A stretch of DNA of 64,000 nt from Micromonospora sp. CP22 (GCF_009712475.1 NZ_VCJO01000002.1:310001-374000), one strand, 5' to 3'. Positions 16,057 through 26,411 are shown, counted from the first letter of the stretch. The notes: generated from the letters alone by a model not told the origin. Numbers and translations: made by a program.

Positions 16057-17016
16057 TCAGGACTCGCGCAGCGAGCGGCCGGTCTTGGTGAGGAAGACGT
16101 CGTCGAGGCTCGGGCGGTGCAGCTCGATCGACTTGAGGTCGAGCCCTGCCGCGTCGACCCGGCGCAGGATCCTCGGGATGGCGGTGGCGCCCTCGTCGAC
16201 GAAGAGGCGTAGCCCGCCCTCGTCGAGTAGTTCCAGCCGGTTGACGTACTCCTCGCCGTCGAGCAGCTTCTCGGCCTCGCCGGTGGCGCTGACGTCCAGC
16301 CCGACCTGCACCACGTCGCCGGAGATCTCCCGCTTGAGTTCGGTCGGCGTACCCTCGGCGACCACCTCGCCGTGATCCATGATCGCGATGCGGTCGCAGA
16401 GCGCGTCGGCTTCGTCGAGGTAGTGCGTGGTGATGAAGACGGTCATCCCGTCGGTGCGCAACCGGCGGATCTCGTCCCACATGTGTGCGCGACTCTGCGG
16501 GTCGAGCCCGGTGGTGGGCTCGTCCAGGAAGACGATCTTCGGCTCGTGGATGATGCCGAGCGCGATCTCGACGCGACGCCGCTGGCCACCGGAGTACGTC
16601 TTGCACTTGCGGTCGGCGAACTCGGTGAGCTGGAACGCCTCCAGTGCCCGGATGGCCCGCCGCTGCGCCTCGGCCTTGCCGATGCCGTACATCCGGGCCT
16701 GGAGCACCAGTTCCTCGCGGCCGGTGGATTCGTCCCAGGTGCTCCCGCCCTGGGCGACGTAGCCGATCCTGCGCCGCACCTCGCCCGGGTTCTTGAGCAG
16801 GTCGGCACCGGCGATGGTGGCCTGGCCGCCGTCCGGCTCGATCAACGTCGCGAGCATCCGCAGTGTGGTGGTCTTGCCGGCTCCGTTCGGGCCCAGAAAT
16901 CCGAAGATCTCACCGGCCGGGACGTCGAGGTCGACGCCGCGTACCGCATCGACGGTCTTCACCTCACGACCGGCTCGACTGCGGAACGATTTCCGCAGTC
17001 CTCTGGTCTGGATCAT
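16057..17016 (-). CDS. ABC transporter ATP-binding protein (DrrA-like)
   Basis: This is a 319-residue ATPase with Walker A GPNGAGKTTT, Q-loop YVAQGG, signature YSGGQRRRVEIA, Walker B IVFLDEPTTGLD and the H-switch FITTHY. The C-terminal extension of about 80 residues (LELLDEGGLRLFVDEGATAIPRIL) is the DrrA-type regulatory tail. It powers the downstream DrrB-like permease. The gene is divergent from the biotin carboxylase gene across about 185 bases. Confidence 0.95.
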   Translation of the reverse strand: MIQTRGLRKSFRSRAGREVKTVDAVRGVDLDVPAGEIFGFLGPNGAGKTTTLRMLATLIEPDGGQATIAGADLLKNPGEVRRRIGYVAQGGSTWDESTGREELVLQARMYGIGKAEAQRRAIRALEAFQLTEFADRKCKTYSGGQRRRVEIALGIIHEPKIVFLDEPTTGLDPQSRAHMWDEIRRLRTDGMTVFITTHYLDEADALCDRIAIMDHGEVVAEGTPTELKREISGDVVQVGLDVSATGEAEKLLDGEEYVNRLELLDEGGLRLFVDEGATAIPRILRRVDAAGLDLKSIELHRPSLDDVFLTKTGRSLRES

Positions 17017-17162
17017 GTCTAGCTCCCCGCTCGTGGCCTGTGTCGGCCATCATCGTCACTGGCACTCGACCACATCGGTACGACACCACGCCGCTCAATT
17101 ACCTGGCCCTGACAGTGCGGCATCCCACACTTAGTCACCGTTAGGGCCGCCGGGGTGGCCGA

Positions 17163-17168
17163 TAAACT
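17163..17168 (+). promoter_or_regulatory. -10 box (TAAACT) for accA3
   Basis: TAAACT lies 33 bases before the GTG, with a weak TTAGGG at -35 spacing. The resulting leader holds GGGAGGAG, the ribosome binding site of accA3. Confidence 0.4.
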
Positions 17169-17201
17169 CCCGGTCAGTAACCTGCCGGGAGGAGCTACCA
17201 G

Positions 17202-18953
17202 GTGCGCAAGGTACTCATCGCCAACCGGGGCGAGATCGCCGTCCGGGTCATCCGGGCGTGCCGGGACGCGGGCCTCGGCAGCGTCGCGGTGTACGCCGAC
17301 TCCGACCGGGACGCCCTGCACGCCACGCTCGCCGACGAGGCGTACGCCCTGGGCGGTGACACCGCCTCCGAATCCTACCTGCGCATCGACAAGCTGATCG
17401 ATATCGCGAACCGTTCCGGCGCGGATGCGGTGCATCCCGGGTACGGCTTCCTCTCCGAGAACGCCGACTTCGCCCAGGCGGTGATGGACGCCGGCCTGAC
17501 CTGGATCGGTCCCACCCCGCAGGCGATCCGCGACCTGGGTGACAAGGTGACCGCCCGGCACATCGCCCAGCGGGCCGGGGCTCCGCTGGTCGCGGGCACC
17601 GCTGACCCGGTCGGCAGCCCCGACGAGGTGATGGCCTTCGCGGTCGACCACGGTCTGCCGGTGGCGATCAAGGCAGCCTTCGGCGGCGGCGGACGCGGGC
17701 TGAAGGTGGCCCGCACCATGGAGGAGATCCCGCAGCTGTTCGAGTCGGCGACCCGGGAGGCGGTCGCCGCCTTCGGGCGGGGCGAGTGCTTCGTCGAGCG
17801 TTACCTCGACCGCCCCCGCCACGTGGAGGCGCAGGTCCTCGCCGACCAGCACGGCAACGTGATCGTGGTGGGCACCCGGGACTGCTCGTTGCAGCGCCGC
17901 CACCAGAAGCTGGTCGAGGAGGCACCGGCCCCGTTCCTCACCGCCGCGCAGCGGGCCCAGATCCACGACAGCGCGAAGGCGATCTGCCGGGAGGCCGGCT
18001 ACCACGGTGCGGGCACCGTCGAGTACCTGGTCGGCAACGACGGCACCATCTCCTTCCTGGAGGTCAACACCCGGCTCCAGGTGGAGCACCCGGTCACCGA
18101 GGAGACCGCCGGCATCGACCTGGTACGCGAGCAGTTCCGCATCGCCGACGGTGAGAAGCTGCGGTTCACCGAGGACCCGACCCCGCGCGGGCACTCCATC
18201 GAGTTCCGGATCAACGGCGAGGACCCGGGCCGTAACTTCCTGCCCGCCCCCGGCACGGTCACCGCGTTGCGGCTGCCCACCGGCCCCGGGGTGCGGGTGG
18301 ACACCGGCATCTCGGCGGGCGACGTGATCGGCGGCAACTTCGACTCCCTCCTGGCCAAGGTCATCATCACCGGTGAGACCCGGACCGAGGCGCTGGAGCG
18401 GGCCCGCCGCGCGCTGGACGAGATGGTGGTCGACGGGATGGCCACCGCGCTGCCGTTCCACCGTCTGGTGGTTCGTGATCCGGCGTTCACCGCCGAGCCG
18501 TTCAGCGTGCACACCCGCTGGATCGAGACGGAGTTCGACAACACCGTGCCGCCGTTCGCCGCCGCTGCCGGGCCGCTTGCCAGCCCGGCCGAGCGCGAGA
18601 CCGTCGTGGTCGAGGTGGGCGGCAAGCGGTTGGAGGTCAGCCTCCCCGCCGGTCTCGGCGCCGGTACGGCCGGTTCCGCGCCAGCCGCCCGCAAGCCCAC
18701 CCGCCGGGGTGGCGGGACCACGGTGGGCGCGGCGGCCAGCGGTGACTCGCTCACCTCGCCCATGCAGGGCACGATCGTGAAGATCGCGGTCGCCGACGGC
18801 GACACCGTCGCCGAGGGCGATCTGGTCGTGGTGCTGGAGGCGATGAAGATGGAGCAGCCTCTGCACGCGCACAAGGCCGGCACGGTCAGCGGCCTGTCGG
18901 CCGAGGTCGGCGCGGTGATCACCGCCGGTGCGCCGATCTGCACCATCGCCTGA
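17202..18953 (+). CDS. accA3: Acyl-CoA carboxylase alpha subunit (biotin carboxylase plus BCCP)
   Basis: This is a 583-residue bifunctional subunit. The biotin carboxylase domain (about 1-450) begins [24 protein letters not shown], with the ATP-grasp loop [12 protein letters not shown] and [18 protein letters not shown]. After a linker, the BCCP domain carries EAMKMEQPL with biotinyl Lys549, 34 residues from the end as usual. ATP-dependent carboxylation of biotin feeds the beta subunit encoded at 3168. GTG 17202 follows GGGAGGAG. It is the orthologue of mycobacterial accA3, the shared alpha subunit of several carboxylases. Confidence 0.97.
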   Translation: MRKVLIANRGEIAVRVIRACRDAGLGSVAVYADSDRDALHATLADEAYALGGDTASESYLRIDKLIDIANRSGADAVHPGYGFLSENADFAQAVMDAGLTWIGPTPQAIRDLGDKVTARHIAQRAGAPLVAGTADPVGSPDEVMAFAVDHGLPVAIKAAFGGGGRGLKVARTMEEIPQLFESATREAVAAFGRGECFVERYLDRPRHVEAQVLADQHGNVIVVGTRDCSLQRRHQKLVEEAPAPFLTAAQRAQIHDSAKAICREAGYHGAGTVEYLVGNDGTISFLEVNTRLQVEHPVTEETAGIDLVREQFRIADGEKLRFTEDPTPRGHSIEFRINGEDPGRNFLPAPGTVTALRLPTGPGVRVDTGISAGDVIGGNFDSLLAKVIITGETRTEALERARRALDEMVVDGMATALPFHRLVVRDPAFTAEPFSVHTRWIETEFDNTVPPFAAAAGPLASPAERETVVVEVGGKRLEVSLPAGLGAGTAGSAPAARKPTRRGGGTTVGAAASGDSLTSPMQGTIVKIAVADGDTVAEGDLVVVLEAMKMEQPLHAHKAGTVSGLSAEVGAVITAGAPICTIA

Positions 18954-18996
18954 GCGTCCGGCGCGGACCGCGGTGGTCGGCGTAGCGGCGCGCTTC

Positions 18997-21060
<2,064 letters not shown>

Positions 21061-21084
21061 GGCCGACTCGCCGCGCCCCGGGCC

Positions 21085-21141
21085 GGTCGGCGTGACCGGG
21101 GCCGGTCGGCGTGACCGGGGCCGGTCGGCGTGACCGGGGCC
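21085..21141. repeat. 19-bp tandem repeat, three exact units and a degenerate fourth
   Basis: The unit GGTCGGCGTGACCGGGGCC occurs three times head to tail without change (21085, 21104, 21123). It then decays as GGACGGCGTG at 21142. It lies in the 236-base gap between the convergent guaB1 and thrS genes. Confidence 0.9.
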
Positions 21142-21241
21142 GGACGGCGTGTCCCAAGACCGGCCGGGCCGCTCAGCCGGTCTCCCCGGTCGGGGTGAAG
21201 AGGTGCCGGATCACCGACCGGGCAGCCACGTCGCCGCCGTC

Positions 21242-21282
21242 GCGGTCGGGCCATGACCGATCCCGGATCGTGGCCCGACCGC
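21242..21282. terminator. Hairpin terminator facing thrS
   Basis: GCGGTCGGGCCA pairs with TGGCCCGACCGC over 12 bp, with a smaller CGATC/GATCG hairpin in the loop. It sits 14 bases beyond the thrS stop and can also end guaB1 transcripts. Confidence 0.65.
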
Positions 21283-21296
21283 ACCTCGGCACCGGC

Positions 21297-22517
21297 TCAG
21301 CCGGTGGGCAGCAGATCCGCCGAGCGGGCGGCCACCGCCGCGCTCACCAGCCCGATCGCCTCGGCGACCGGCTGCGGCTCCAGCGATCTCCCGTCCCGCA
21401 ACCGCAACGCCACCCGACCGTCGGCCACCTCCCGGGCACCCAGCACGGCGACGTACGGGATCCGGCGGCGTGCCGCGTCGCGGACCCGGGCACCGAGCGA
21501 ACCGCCGTGGTCGACCTCGGCCCGCAGGCCCGCCTCGGTGGCCCGTCGGGCCAGGTCGAGCGCGGCCTCGGCCTGGTCCTCGCCGACCGGCAGGACGACC
21601 AACTGCACGGGGGCGTACCAGGGCGGGAAAGCGCCCCCGTGCACCTCGATCAGGTACGCGAAGAGCCGTTCCATGCTGCCGGCGAGGCTGCGGTGCACCA
21701 TCACCGGGCGGCGTCGCCCGCCGTCGGCATCGGTGTACGACAGGTCGAACCGCTCGGGCTTGTCGAAGTCGATCTGGACGGTGGAGAGGGTGTACTCGCG
21801 TTCGGCCGCGTCCCGCACCTGAACATCGATCTTCGGACCGTAGAAGGCGGCCTCACCCGGTGCCTCGGTGTACGGCACCCCGTCGAGGGCGGCGCGGAGC
21901 AGGTCCTCGGCCCGCGCCCACTGCGCGTCGTCGCCGACGTACTTCTCCCCCGGCCCACGCAGCGACAGCCGTACGCCCGCCGGCCGCACGCCCAGCGCCG
22001 CGTGCGCGGCCCGGATCAGCCGCAGGATCTCCGCCACCTCCTCGCCGACCTGCTCCAGGGTGCAGAAGTTGTGCGCGTCGTTGAGGGTGATGGCGCGTAC
22101 CCGGGACAGGCCACCGACCACCCCGGACCGTTCCGCCCGGTACATGCCCCCGATCTCCGAGATCCGCAGCGGCAGCTCCCGGTAGGAGCGCCCCCGTGAC
22201 CGGTAGACCAGGGCGTGGTGCGGGCAGAGCGCCGGACGGAGCATCAGCTCGTCGTCGCCGTCTGCCAGCCGCATCGGAGGGAACATCTCGGCCGCGAAGT
22301 AGCCGAGGTGCCCGGAGACCTCGAACAGCTCACGTCGCCCCATCGGCGGGGTGTACACCTGCTGGTATCCGGCCCGGCGTTCCAGGTCACGCAGGTACTC
22401 CTCGACCGCGTGTCGGGCGGCGGCGCCGGCCGGCAGCCAGAGCGGCAGACCGGCCCCGGAGAGCGGATCGGTGGCGAACAGGTCCAGGTCCCGGCCCAGC
22501 CGGCGGTGGTCGATCAT
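21297..22517 (-). CDS. thrS: Short threonyl-tRNA synthetase lacking TGS and editing domains
   Basis: This is a 406-residue class II synthetase that begins directly at the catalytic core (IDHRRLGRDLDLF) and so lacks the N-terminal TGS and editing domains, about 240 residues of a normal ThrRS. Motif 2 is in YRELPLRISEIGGMYRAERSG. The three zinc ligands are retained (Cys in LRPALCPHH, His in NDAHNFC, His in VMVHRSLAGSMER). A C-terminal anticodon-binding domain follows (YAPVQLVVLPVGEDQ). AAGGAG precedes ATG 22517. It is probably a second, non-editing ThrRS, for resistance or starvation. A threonine leader peptide and hairpin lie upstream. Confidence 0.92.
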   Translation of the reverse strand: MIDHRRLGRDLDLFATDPLSGAGLPLWLPAGAAARHAVEEYLRDLERRAGYQQVYTPPMGRRELFEVSGHLGYFAAEMFPPMRLADGDDELMLRPALCPHHALVYRSRGRSYRELPLRISEIGGMYRAERSGVVGGLSRVRAITLNDAHNFCTLEQVGEEVAEILRLIRAAHAALGVRPAGVRLSLRGPGEKYVGDDAQWARAEDLLRAALDGVPYTEAPGEAAFYGPKIDVQVRDAAEREYTLSTVQIDFDKPERFDLSYTDADGGRRRPVMVHRSLAGSMERLFAYLIEVHGGAFPPWYAPVQLVVLPVGEDQAEAALDLARRATEAGLRAEVDHGGSLGARVRDAARRRIPYVAVLGAREVADGRVALRLRDGRSLEPQPVAEAIGLVSAAVAARSADLLPTG

Positions 22518-22563
22518 GTCTGGCTCCTTGGCGGTACGCCCCGACGACCGAACCCACGACGCA

Positions 22564-22596
22564 CGAGTGCCCCGGGCGGATCGCCCGGGGCACTCG
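22564..22596 (-). terminator. Attenuator hairpin in the thrS leader
   Basis: CGAGTGCCCCGGGC (22596-22583) pairs perfectly with GCCCGGGGCACTCG (22577-22564), a 14-bp very GC-rich stem around the loop GATCC. It lies 13 bases after the leader peptide stop and about 46 bases before the thrS start. No U-tract follows. Confidence 0.7.
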
Positions 22597-22609
22597 ACAG
22601 TCGAATACG

Positions 22610-22663
22610 TCAGTGCGGCGCGCCAGGCTTCCCCGGCGTCGTCGTCAGCACCGCACTGCACAT
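22610..22663 (-). CDS. Threonine leader peptide of the thrS attenuator
   Basis: The peptide MCSAVLTTTPGKPGAPH (17 residues) has three consecutive ACG threonine codons. TACGCT stands exactly six bases before its ATG, so it looks leaderless, as many actinobacterial leader peptides are. The segment coding residues 3-5 (AGTGCGGTG) can pair with the last codons (CGCCGCACT), a 9-bp stem with one G-U that encloses the Thr codons. The terminator hairpin follows the stop. Ribosome stalling when Thr-tRNA is scarce would be expected to favour read-through into thrS. An explicit antiterminator helix is not obvious to me. Confidence 0.65.
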   Translation of the reverse strand: MCSAVLTTTPGKPGAPH

Positions 22664-23005
22664 GCGCCGAGCGTACGCCCGCCGCGCAGATTGCGACACA
22701 GGATTGGGACCGGGCCGCTGGCACGGGACCTGCCAGCGGCCCGGAGGCGGCCCGGGCATCAGGAACGGGGGACCCGACGCTCGCCGGACCGCGTGTCAAC
22801 GGTACGCCGCCGAACGAGTTTTCGGCGACCGTGCCCTACCGTCAATCTCCATCGATATTATGCGGTGAACGGCGCTCGGGGGGCCCAGCTGGGGCGCAGC
22901 GAGGCGTGGGTGTCACTGGTCACGCCAGGCCAGGGCCGTCGCGGGTGATGTCGCACACCACGTCAGGCTCGGTAGGTTCCGTCGGACAGCACGCGAGGTG
23001 GCCCG
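22664..23005. other. Intergenic region between thrS leader and DedA gene, with a 12-bp hairpin
   Basis: This is a divergent promoter region. GGGCCGCTGGCA (22712-22723) pairs with TGCCAGCGGCCC (22731-22742) around a seven-base loop, just upstream of the thrS leader promoter. On the plus strand TAGGTT at 22973 is a plausible -10 for the DedA gene. No gene can be supported in the rest. Confidence 0.5.
22670..22675 (-). promoter_or_regulatory. -10 box (TACGCT) of the thrS leader
   Basis: The hexamer lies six bases from the leader ATG on the minus strand. No good -35 is seen (TGTCGC at 17-base spacing is weak), which may mean an activator is needed. Confidence 0.45.
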
Positions 23006-23620
23006 GTGCCTGAACTACTCATCCAGGTGGCATCCCCCGATGTGGCGTACCTCGCGTTGTTCATCCTGCTGGCCGTGGACGCCTTCGTGCCGGTGGTGCC
23101 CACCCAACTGCTGATGCTCACCGGCGGGGCACTCACCGTGTACGGCGGGCTGAGTTTGCCGAAGACCGTCGCCGTCGGCGCGCTCGGCGTCCTCGCCGGT
23201 GATCTGGCCTGTTACCTGCTCGGCCGTTACACGCTGGGACGTCGGCCACCGCAGCCGCCGGGTACGGGTCGCGCCCGACGGATAGCCGGCCGCCTCACCC
23301 GGGGCCTGCGTCGCCCTGGGCCGATGATGATCCTGCTGTGCCGTTTCGTGCCCGGCGGACGGATGGCCGCCTGCTTCGCCGCCGGCCGCAGCCGGTACCC
23401 GGTCCGGCTGTTCCTGCCGTGTGCCGGCATCGCGGCTGCGGGCTGGGCGGCGTACGGCGGGCTGGTGGGGCATCTGGGCGGCGCCGCGCTGACCGGGTCC
23501 GCCTGGCGGATGGTGGTCGTCGCGGCGGCGGCTGCCGCTGGCTTCGCGCTGACCGGTTGGGCGCTGGCCTCCGTCACCGCACGGCTTTACCCGGCCCCGG
23601 CCGAGGTCCCCGCCGACTGA
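23006..23620 (+). CDS. DedA family (VTT domain) membrane protein
   Basis: This is a 204-residue polytopic protein with the DedA/VTT core: FVPVVPTQLLMLTGG, VLAGDLACYLLGRYTLG and the catalytic-like FVPGGRMAACFAAGRSRYP. DedA proteins move polyprenyl- or glycerophospholipids across the membrane and support envelope integrity. GTG 23006 follows GAGGTGG. The stretch between helices 2 and 3 is Arg/Pro-rich. The substrate is not known. Confidence 0.88.
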   Translation: MPELLIQVASPDVAYLALFILLAVDAFVPVVPTQLLMLTGGALTVYGGLSLPKTVAVGALGVLAGDLACYLLGRYTLGRRPPQPPGTGRARRIAGRLTRGLRRPGPMMILLCRFVPGGRMAACFAAGRSRYPVRLFLPCAGIAAAGWAAYGGLVGHLGGAALTGSAWRMVVVAAAAAAGFALTGWALASVTARLYPAPAEVPAD

Positions 23621-23737
23621 TCGCCCTGGTCGTTCACCCGGGGGAAATGCCGGAGTGCCTGTCGGGGTGGTCCCCGGGTCAGATTTCGGTGCTCGTCCCG
23701 GATCCGTCTGAGGTGCCCGCGACGACAGGCTGAAGGC

Positions 23738-24418
23738 ATGCCTGGAATCCGGAACAACGGTGCACTGGCCCTCGGTGGGATCGTCCTCGCGGCGCTGCTC
23801 ACCGTCATCGGTCACGCCGGTGTCAGCGACCTCGACCCGGTAAGCCTGACCGTCAGCGACTACGCGGTCTCCGACTCCGGCGAGGTCATCCACGTGGCGA
23901 TGTTGCTGCTCGCCGCCGCCTCCGCCGTGCTCGTCCCGACCCTGGGTCGGCTGGACCGTCTCCGGTCGGATCGGCCCGCAGGTGCGCCCGCCCCGCTCGG
24001 GCGCGGTGGCCGGGCAGCCCAGTGGCTGTTGGGGGTCTGGGCGGGCGGACTACTGGTGTCGGGCCTGGTGCCGACGAACCCACCCGGCACCGACATGGGC
24101 ACCGCCGCCTACGTGCACCGGTACGCCTCGGTGATCGCCTTCGTGGCGTTGCCGATCGCCGGCTGGTTGGTCGCCGCCCGGCTTCCCGCCGGGGACCGGG
24201 CCGGGCGCTGGCTGCGCGCCCTGACCGTGGCCAGCCTGCTGCTGGCCGTCGCCATGGCCTGGTCCGCCTACCCCGGCGACCGCGCCTACTACGGCCTGAT
24301 CGAACGAGCCCTCACCCTCGCCGAGGTGGGCCTGCTCACCGTCGTCGCCGCCTACTCCAGCTCGTGGAGCATCAGCTGGCGGGCCGCCTCGGTGACCGAG
24401 CCGGAGAGGCTGGGGTAG
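23738..24418 (+). CDS. DUF998 family membrane protein
   Basis: This is a 226-residue protein with about six hydrophobic helices (GIVLAALLTVIGHAGV, HVAMLLLAAASAVLVPTLG, LLGVWAGGLLVSGLVPTNPP, YASVIAFVALPIAGWLVA and others). The LVPTNPPG...HRYASVIAF arrangement fits DUF998. The function is unknown. Its last 67 bases overlap the 3' end of lpdA on the other strand, so both C-termini are encoded by the same DNA. Confidence 0.75.
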   Translation: MPGIRNNGALALGGIVLAALLTVIGHAGVSDLDPVSLTVSDYAVSDSGEVIHVAMLLLAAASAVLVPTLGRLDRLRSDRPAGAPAPLGRGGRAAQWLLGVWAGGLLVSGLVPTNPPGTDMGTAAYVHRYASVIAFVALPIAGWLVAARLPAGDRAGRWLRALTVASLLLAVAMAWSAYPGDRAYYGLIERALTLAEVGLLTVVAAYSSSWSISWRAASVTEPERLG

Positions 24419-25755
24419 ATGGTGATGGTCTGGGCCAGTTCGTTGACGGTGAGGTTGTTCTCCACCGCCATCGTGATCGGCAGGATCAGTTCGCTGGCCT
24501 TCGGCGCCACCACCACGCCACCGATCACCTGGCCGCTGGCCGGTCGGCAGAACAGCTTCACGAAACCGTCCGCGATCTCGCCCATCTTCGCCCGGGCGTT
24601 GCCGTCCAGCGGCAGCATCACCTGACGCGCCGGCACCTTGCCGGAGTCCACCTCGTCCTGCGACACCCCGACCGTGGCCAGCTCCGGGTCGGTGAAGACG
24701 TTCGCGGAGACGGTACGCAGCCGCAGCGGCCGAACCGCCTCGCCGAGCGCGTGCCACATGGCGATCCGCCCCTGCATCGCGGCGACGCTGGCCAGCGGCA
24801 GCACTCCGGTGCAGTCACCGGCCGCGTAGATGCCCGGCACGTTGGTCCGGGAGACCCGGTCCACCGTCACGTAGCCGCCCCGGGCCAACTCGACGCCGTA
24901 CTCGGCCAGGCCCAGCTCGGCGGTGTTGGGGATCGAGCCGACGGCGATCAACGCGTGGGAGCCGGTCACCGTACGCCCGTCGGAGAGCTCGACCTCGACG
25001 CCGTCACCGACGCGGCGGACGCTCTCGGCGCGGGAGTTGTTCAGGATGCTCATGCCCCGGGCCCGGAAGACCTGCTCGATCGCCTGTGCGGCGTCGGCGT
25101 CCTCGTGCGGCATCACCCGGTCCCGGCTGGAGACCAGGGTCACCTCGACGCCCATCGCGAGGTACGCGCTGGCGAACTCGGCACCGGTCACCCCGGAGCC
25201 GACCACGATCAGGTGCTCCGGCAGCTCGGGCAGGTCGTAGACCTGTCGCCAGGTCAGGATGCGTTCGCCGTCGGGCAGTGCGGTGGGCAACTGGCGCGGC
25301 GTGGCACCGGTGGCGATCAGCACCGTCGAGGCGTCGATCGCGTACGCGGCCTCCTCGCCGTGCGGCGTGACGATCACCCGGTGGGTGTGGCCGAGCGTGT
25401 CCTCGCCGAGTCGGGCGCGCCCGGAGACGAAGGTGACCCCGGCCTTGACCAGCTTCGAGTGGATGTCGCCGGACTGCGCCAGGGCGAGCCGCTTGACCCG
25501 CTCGTTGACCGCCTGCGCGTCGACGGTGACCGCCTCCAGCCCGTCGGAGTGCACCCCGAACACCTCGGTGTCCCGGTAGCCGGTCACCACCTCGGAGCTG
25601 GCGATGAACGTCTTCGACGGCACGCAGTCGGACAGCACGCAGGCGCCGCCCGCGCCCTCCGCCTCCACGACGGTGACGTCGGCGTCCAGTTGCGCCGCTA
25701 CCAGGGCCGCCTCGTAGCCCGCCGGACCCCCGCCGATGATCACGATCCGGCTCAC
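24352..25755 (-). CDS. lpdA: NAD(P)H-quinone dehydrogenase / Lpd-like flavoprotein (LpdA type)
   Basis: This is a 467-residue FAD-dependent disulfide-oxidoreductase-fold enzyme. FAD binding is at IVIIGGGPAGYEAAL, the redox CVLSDC pair precedes VPSK, the NAD(P) site is VVGSGVTGAEFAS, and VYAAGDCT-like IYAAGDCTG closes the FAD site. The usual C-terminal HPT..E active-site His-Glu pair is replaced (IYPSLSGSVTEA), as reported for mycobacterial LpdA, which reduces quinones rather than lipoamide. The start is GTG 25755, with a second GTG one codon earlier and GAAGGGG upstream. It is divergent from the GGCT-like gene. Confidence 0.88.
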   Translation of the reverse strand: MSRIVIIGGGPAGYEAALVAAQLDADVTVVEAEGAGGACVLSDCVPSKTFIASSEVVTGYRDTEVFGVHSDGLEAVTVDAQAVNERVKRLALAQSGDIHSKLVKAGVTFVSGRARLGEDTLGHTHRVIVTPHGEEAAYAIDASTVLIATGATPRQLPTALPDGERILTWRQVYDLPELPEHLIVVGSGVTGAEFASAYLAMGVEVTLVSSRDRVMPHEDADAAQAIEQVFRARGMSILNNSRAESVRRVGDGVEVELSDGRTVTGSHALIAVGSIPNTAELGLAEYGVELARGGYVTVDRVSRTNVPGIYAAGDCTGVLPLASVAAMQGRIAMWHALGEAVRPLRLRTVSANVFTDPELATVGVSQDEVDSGKVPARQVMLPLDGNARAKMGEIADGFVKLFCRPASGQVIGGVVVAPKASELILPITMAVENNLTVNELAQTITIYPSLSGSVTEAARQLMLHELE

Positions 25756-25848
25756 CACGACCGCCCCTTCTCCGTACTCACAGTGACTTTCTTCTCCCCG
25801 ACGCGTCCGACACGCACCGTCGTATTCTCCCCCACGCGCCAGCCGGGC

Positions 25849-25854
25849 TATCGT
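25849..25854 (+). promoter_or_regulatory. -10 box (TATCGT) for the GGCT-like gene, leaderless
   Basis: TATCGT ends seven bases before GTG 25862, with no ribosome binding site between. Confidence 0.4.
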
Positions 25855-25861
25855 CATCGCC

Positions 25862-26317
25862 GTGCGTCATTACGCCGCCTACGGCTCGAACCTGGACCCT
25901 GCTCGGATGCGCGCCTACTGCCCGCATTCGCCGATGGTGGGCATCGGCTGGCTGGAGGGATGGCGCCTGACCTTCGCCGGTGAGGACGTCATCGGCTGGG
26001 AGGGCGCGGTCAGCACCGTGGTCGAGTCGCCCGGCGACCGGGTCTTCGTGGCGCTCTACGACATCCACCCCTACGACGCGGCCCAGCTGGACGAGATCGA
26101 GGGCGTCACCTCCGGCACGTACCGGAAGCTGACCGTGCGCGTCTCGACGCTGGACGGCGACGTGACGGCCTGGGTCTACGTCTTCGACGGCTACGAGGGC
26201 GGGCTGCCCACCTCGTGGTACCTCTCGGAGATCGCGAACGCCGCCGAGAAGGCCGGCGCGCCGGACGACTACGTCATCGAGCTGCGGTCCCGGCCCACCG
26301 GCACCGCGTCGGCGTAG
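25862..26317 (+). CDS. Gamma-glutamylcyclotransferase-fold protein
   Basis: This is a 151-residue single-domain protein starting VRHYAAYGSNLDPARM, the YGSNL substrate loop of the GGCT/AIG2 family. DEIEGVTSGTYRKLTVRV supplies the acidic catalytic residue. GGCT enzymes release 5-oxoproline from gamma-glutamyl compounds; the true substrate here is untested. A gene of similar size follows lpdA in mycobacteria, as far as I recall. Confidence 0.85.
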   Translation: MRHYAAYGSNLDPARMRAYCPHSPMVGIGWLEGWRLTFAGEDVIGWEGAVSTVVESPGDRVFVALYDIHPYDAAQLDEIEGVTSGTYRKLTVRVSTLDGDVTAWVYVFDGYEGGLPTSWYLSEIANAAEKAGAPDDYVIELRSRPTGTASA

Positions 26318-26356
26318 CGCGTCTTCCACCTCTCCAGTCTGCTACCGGGCGTCATG

Positions 26357-26379
26357 GCACCGGGCGTCGACCCCGGTGC
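26357..26379. terminator. Small hairpin between convergent genes
   Basis: GCACCGG pairs with CCGGTGC around nine bases, between the GGCT-like and SCO6745-like genes. It is weak compared with the other terminators here. Confidence 0.35.
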
Positions 26380-26411
26380 TCCGGGTGGATCATCCCAGAA
26401 TGGGCGGATTC

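Noticed and set aside
17019..18872. A 617-codon frame opposite accA3
   Set aside because: Its product is His/Asp/Gly-rich and repetitive without motifs, and accA3 on the other strand is unmistakable.
22518..22563. Possible T-box in the thrS leader (GGGCGTACCGCC resembles the GGGUGGNACCGCG box)
   Set aside because: One base is missing, it lies downstream of the terminator hairpin, no stem I with a Thr specifier is seen, and the sequence can simply form a small GGCG/CGCC hairpin. The leader peptide explains the region better.
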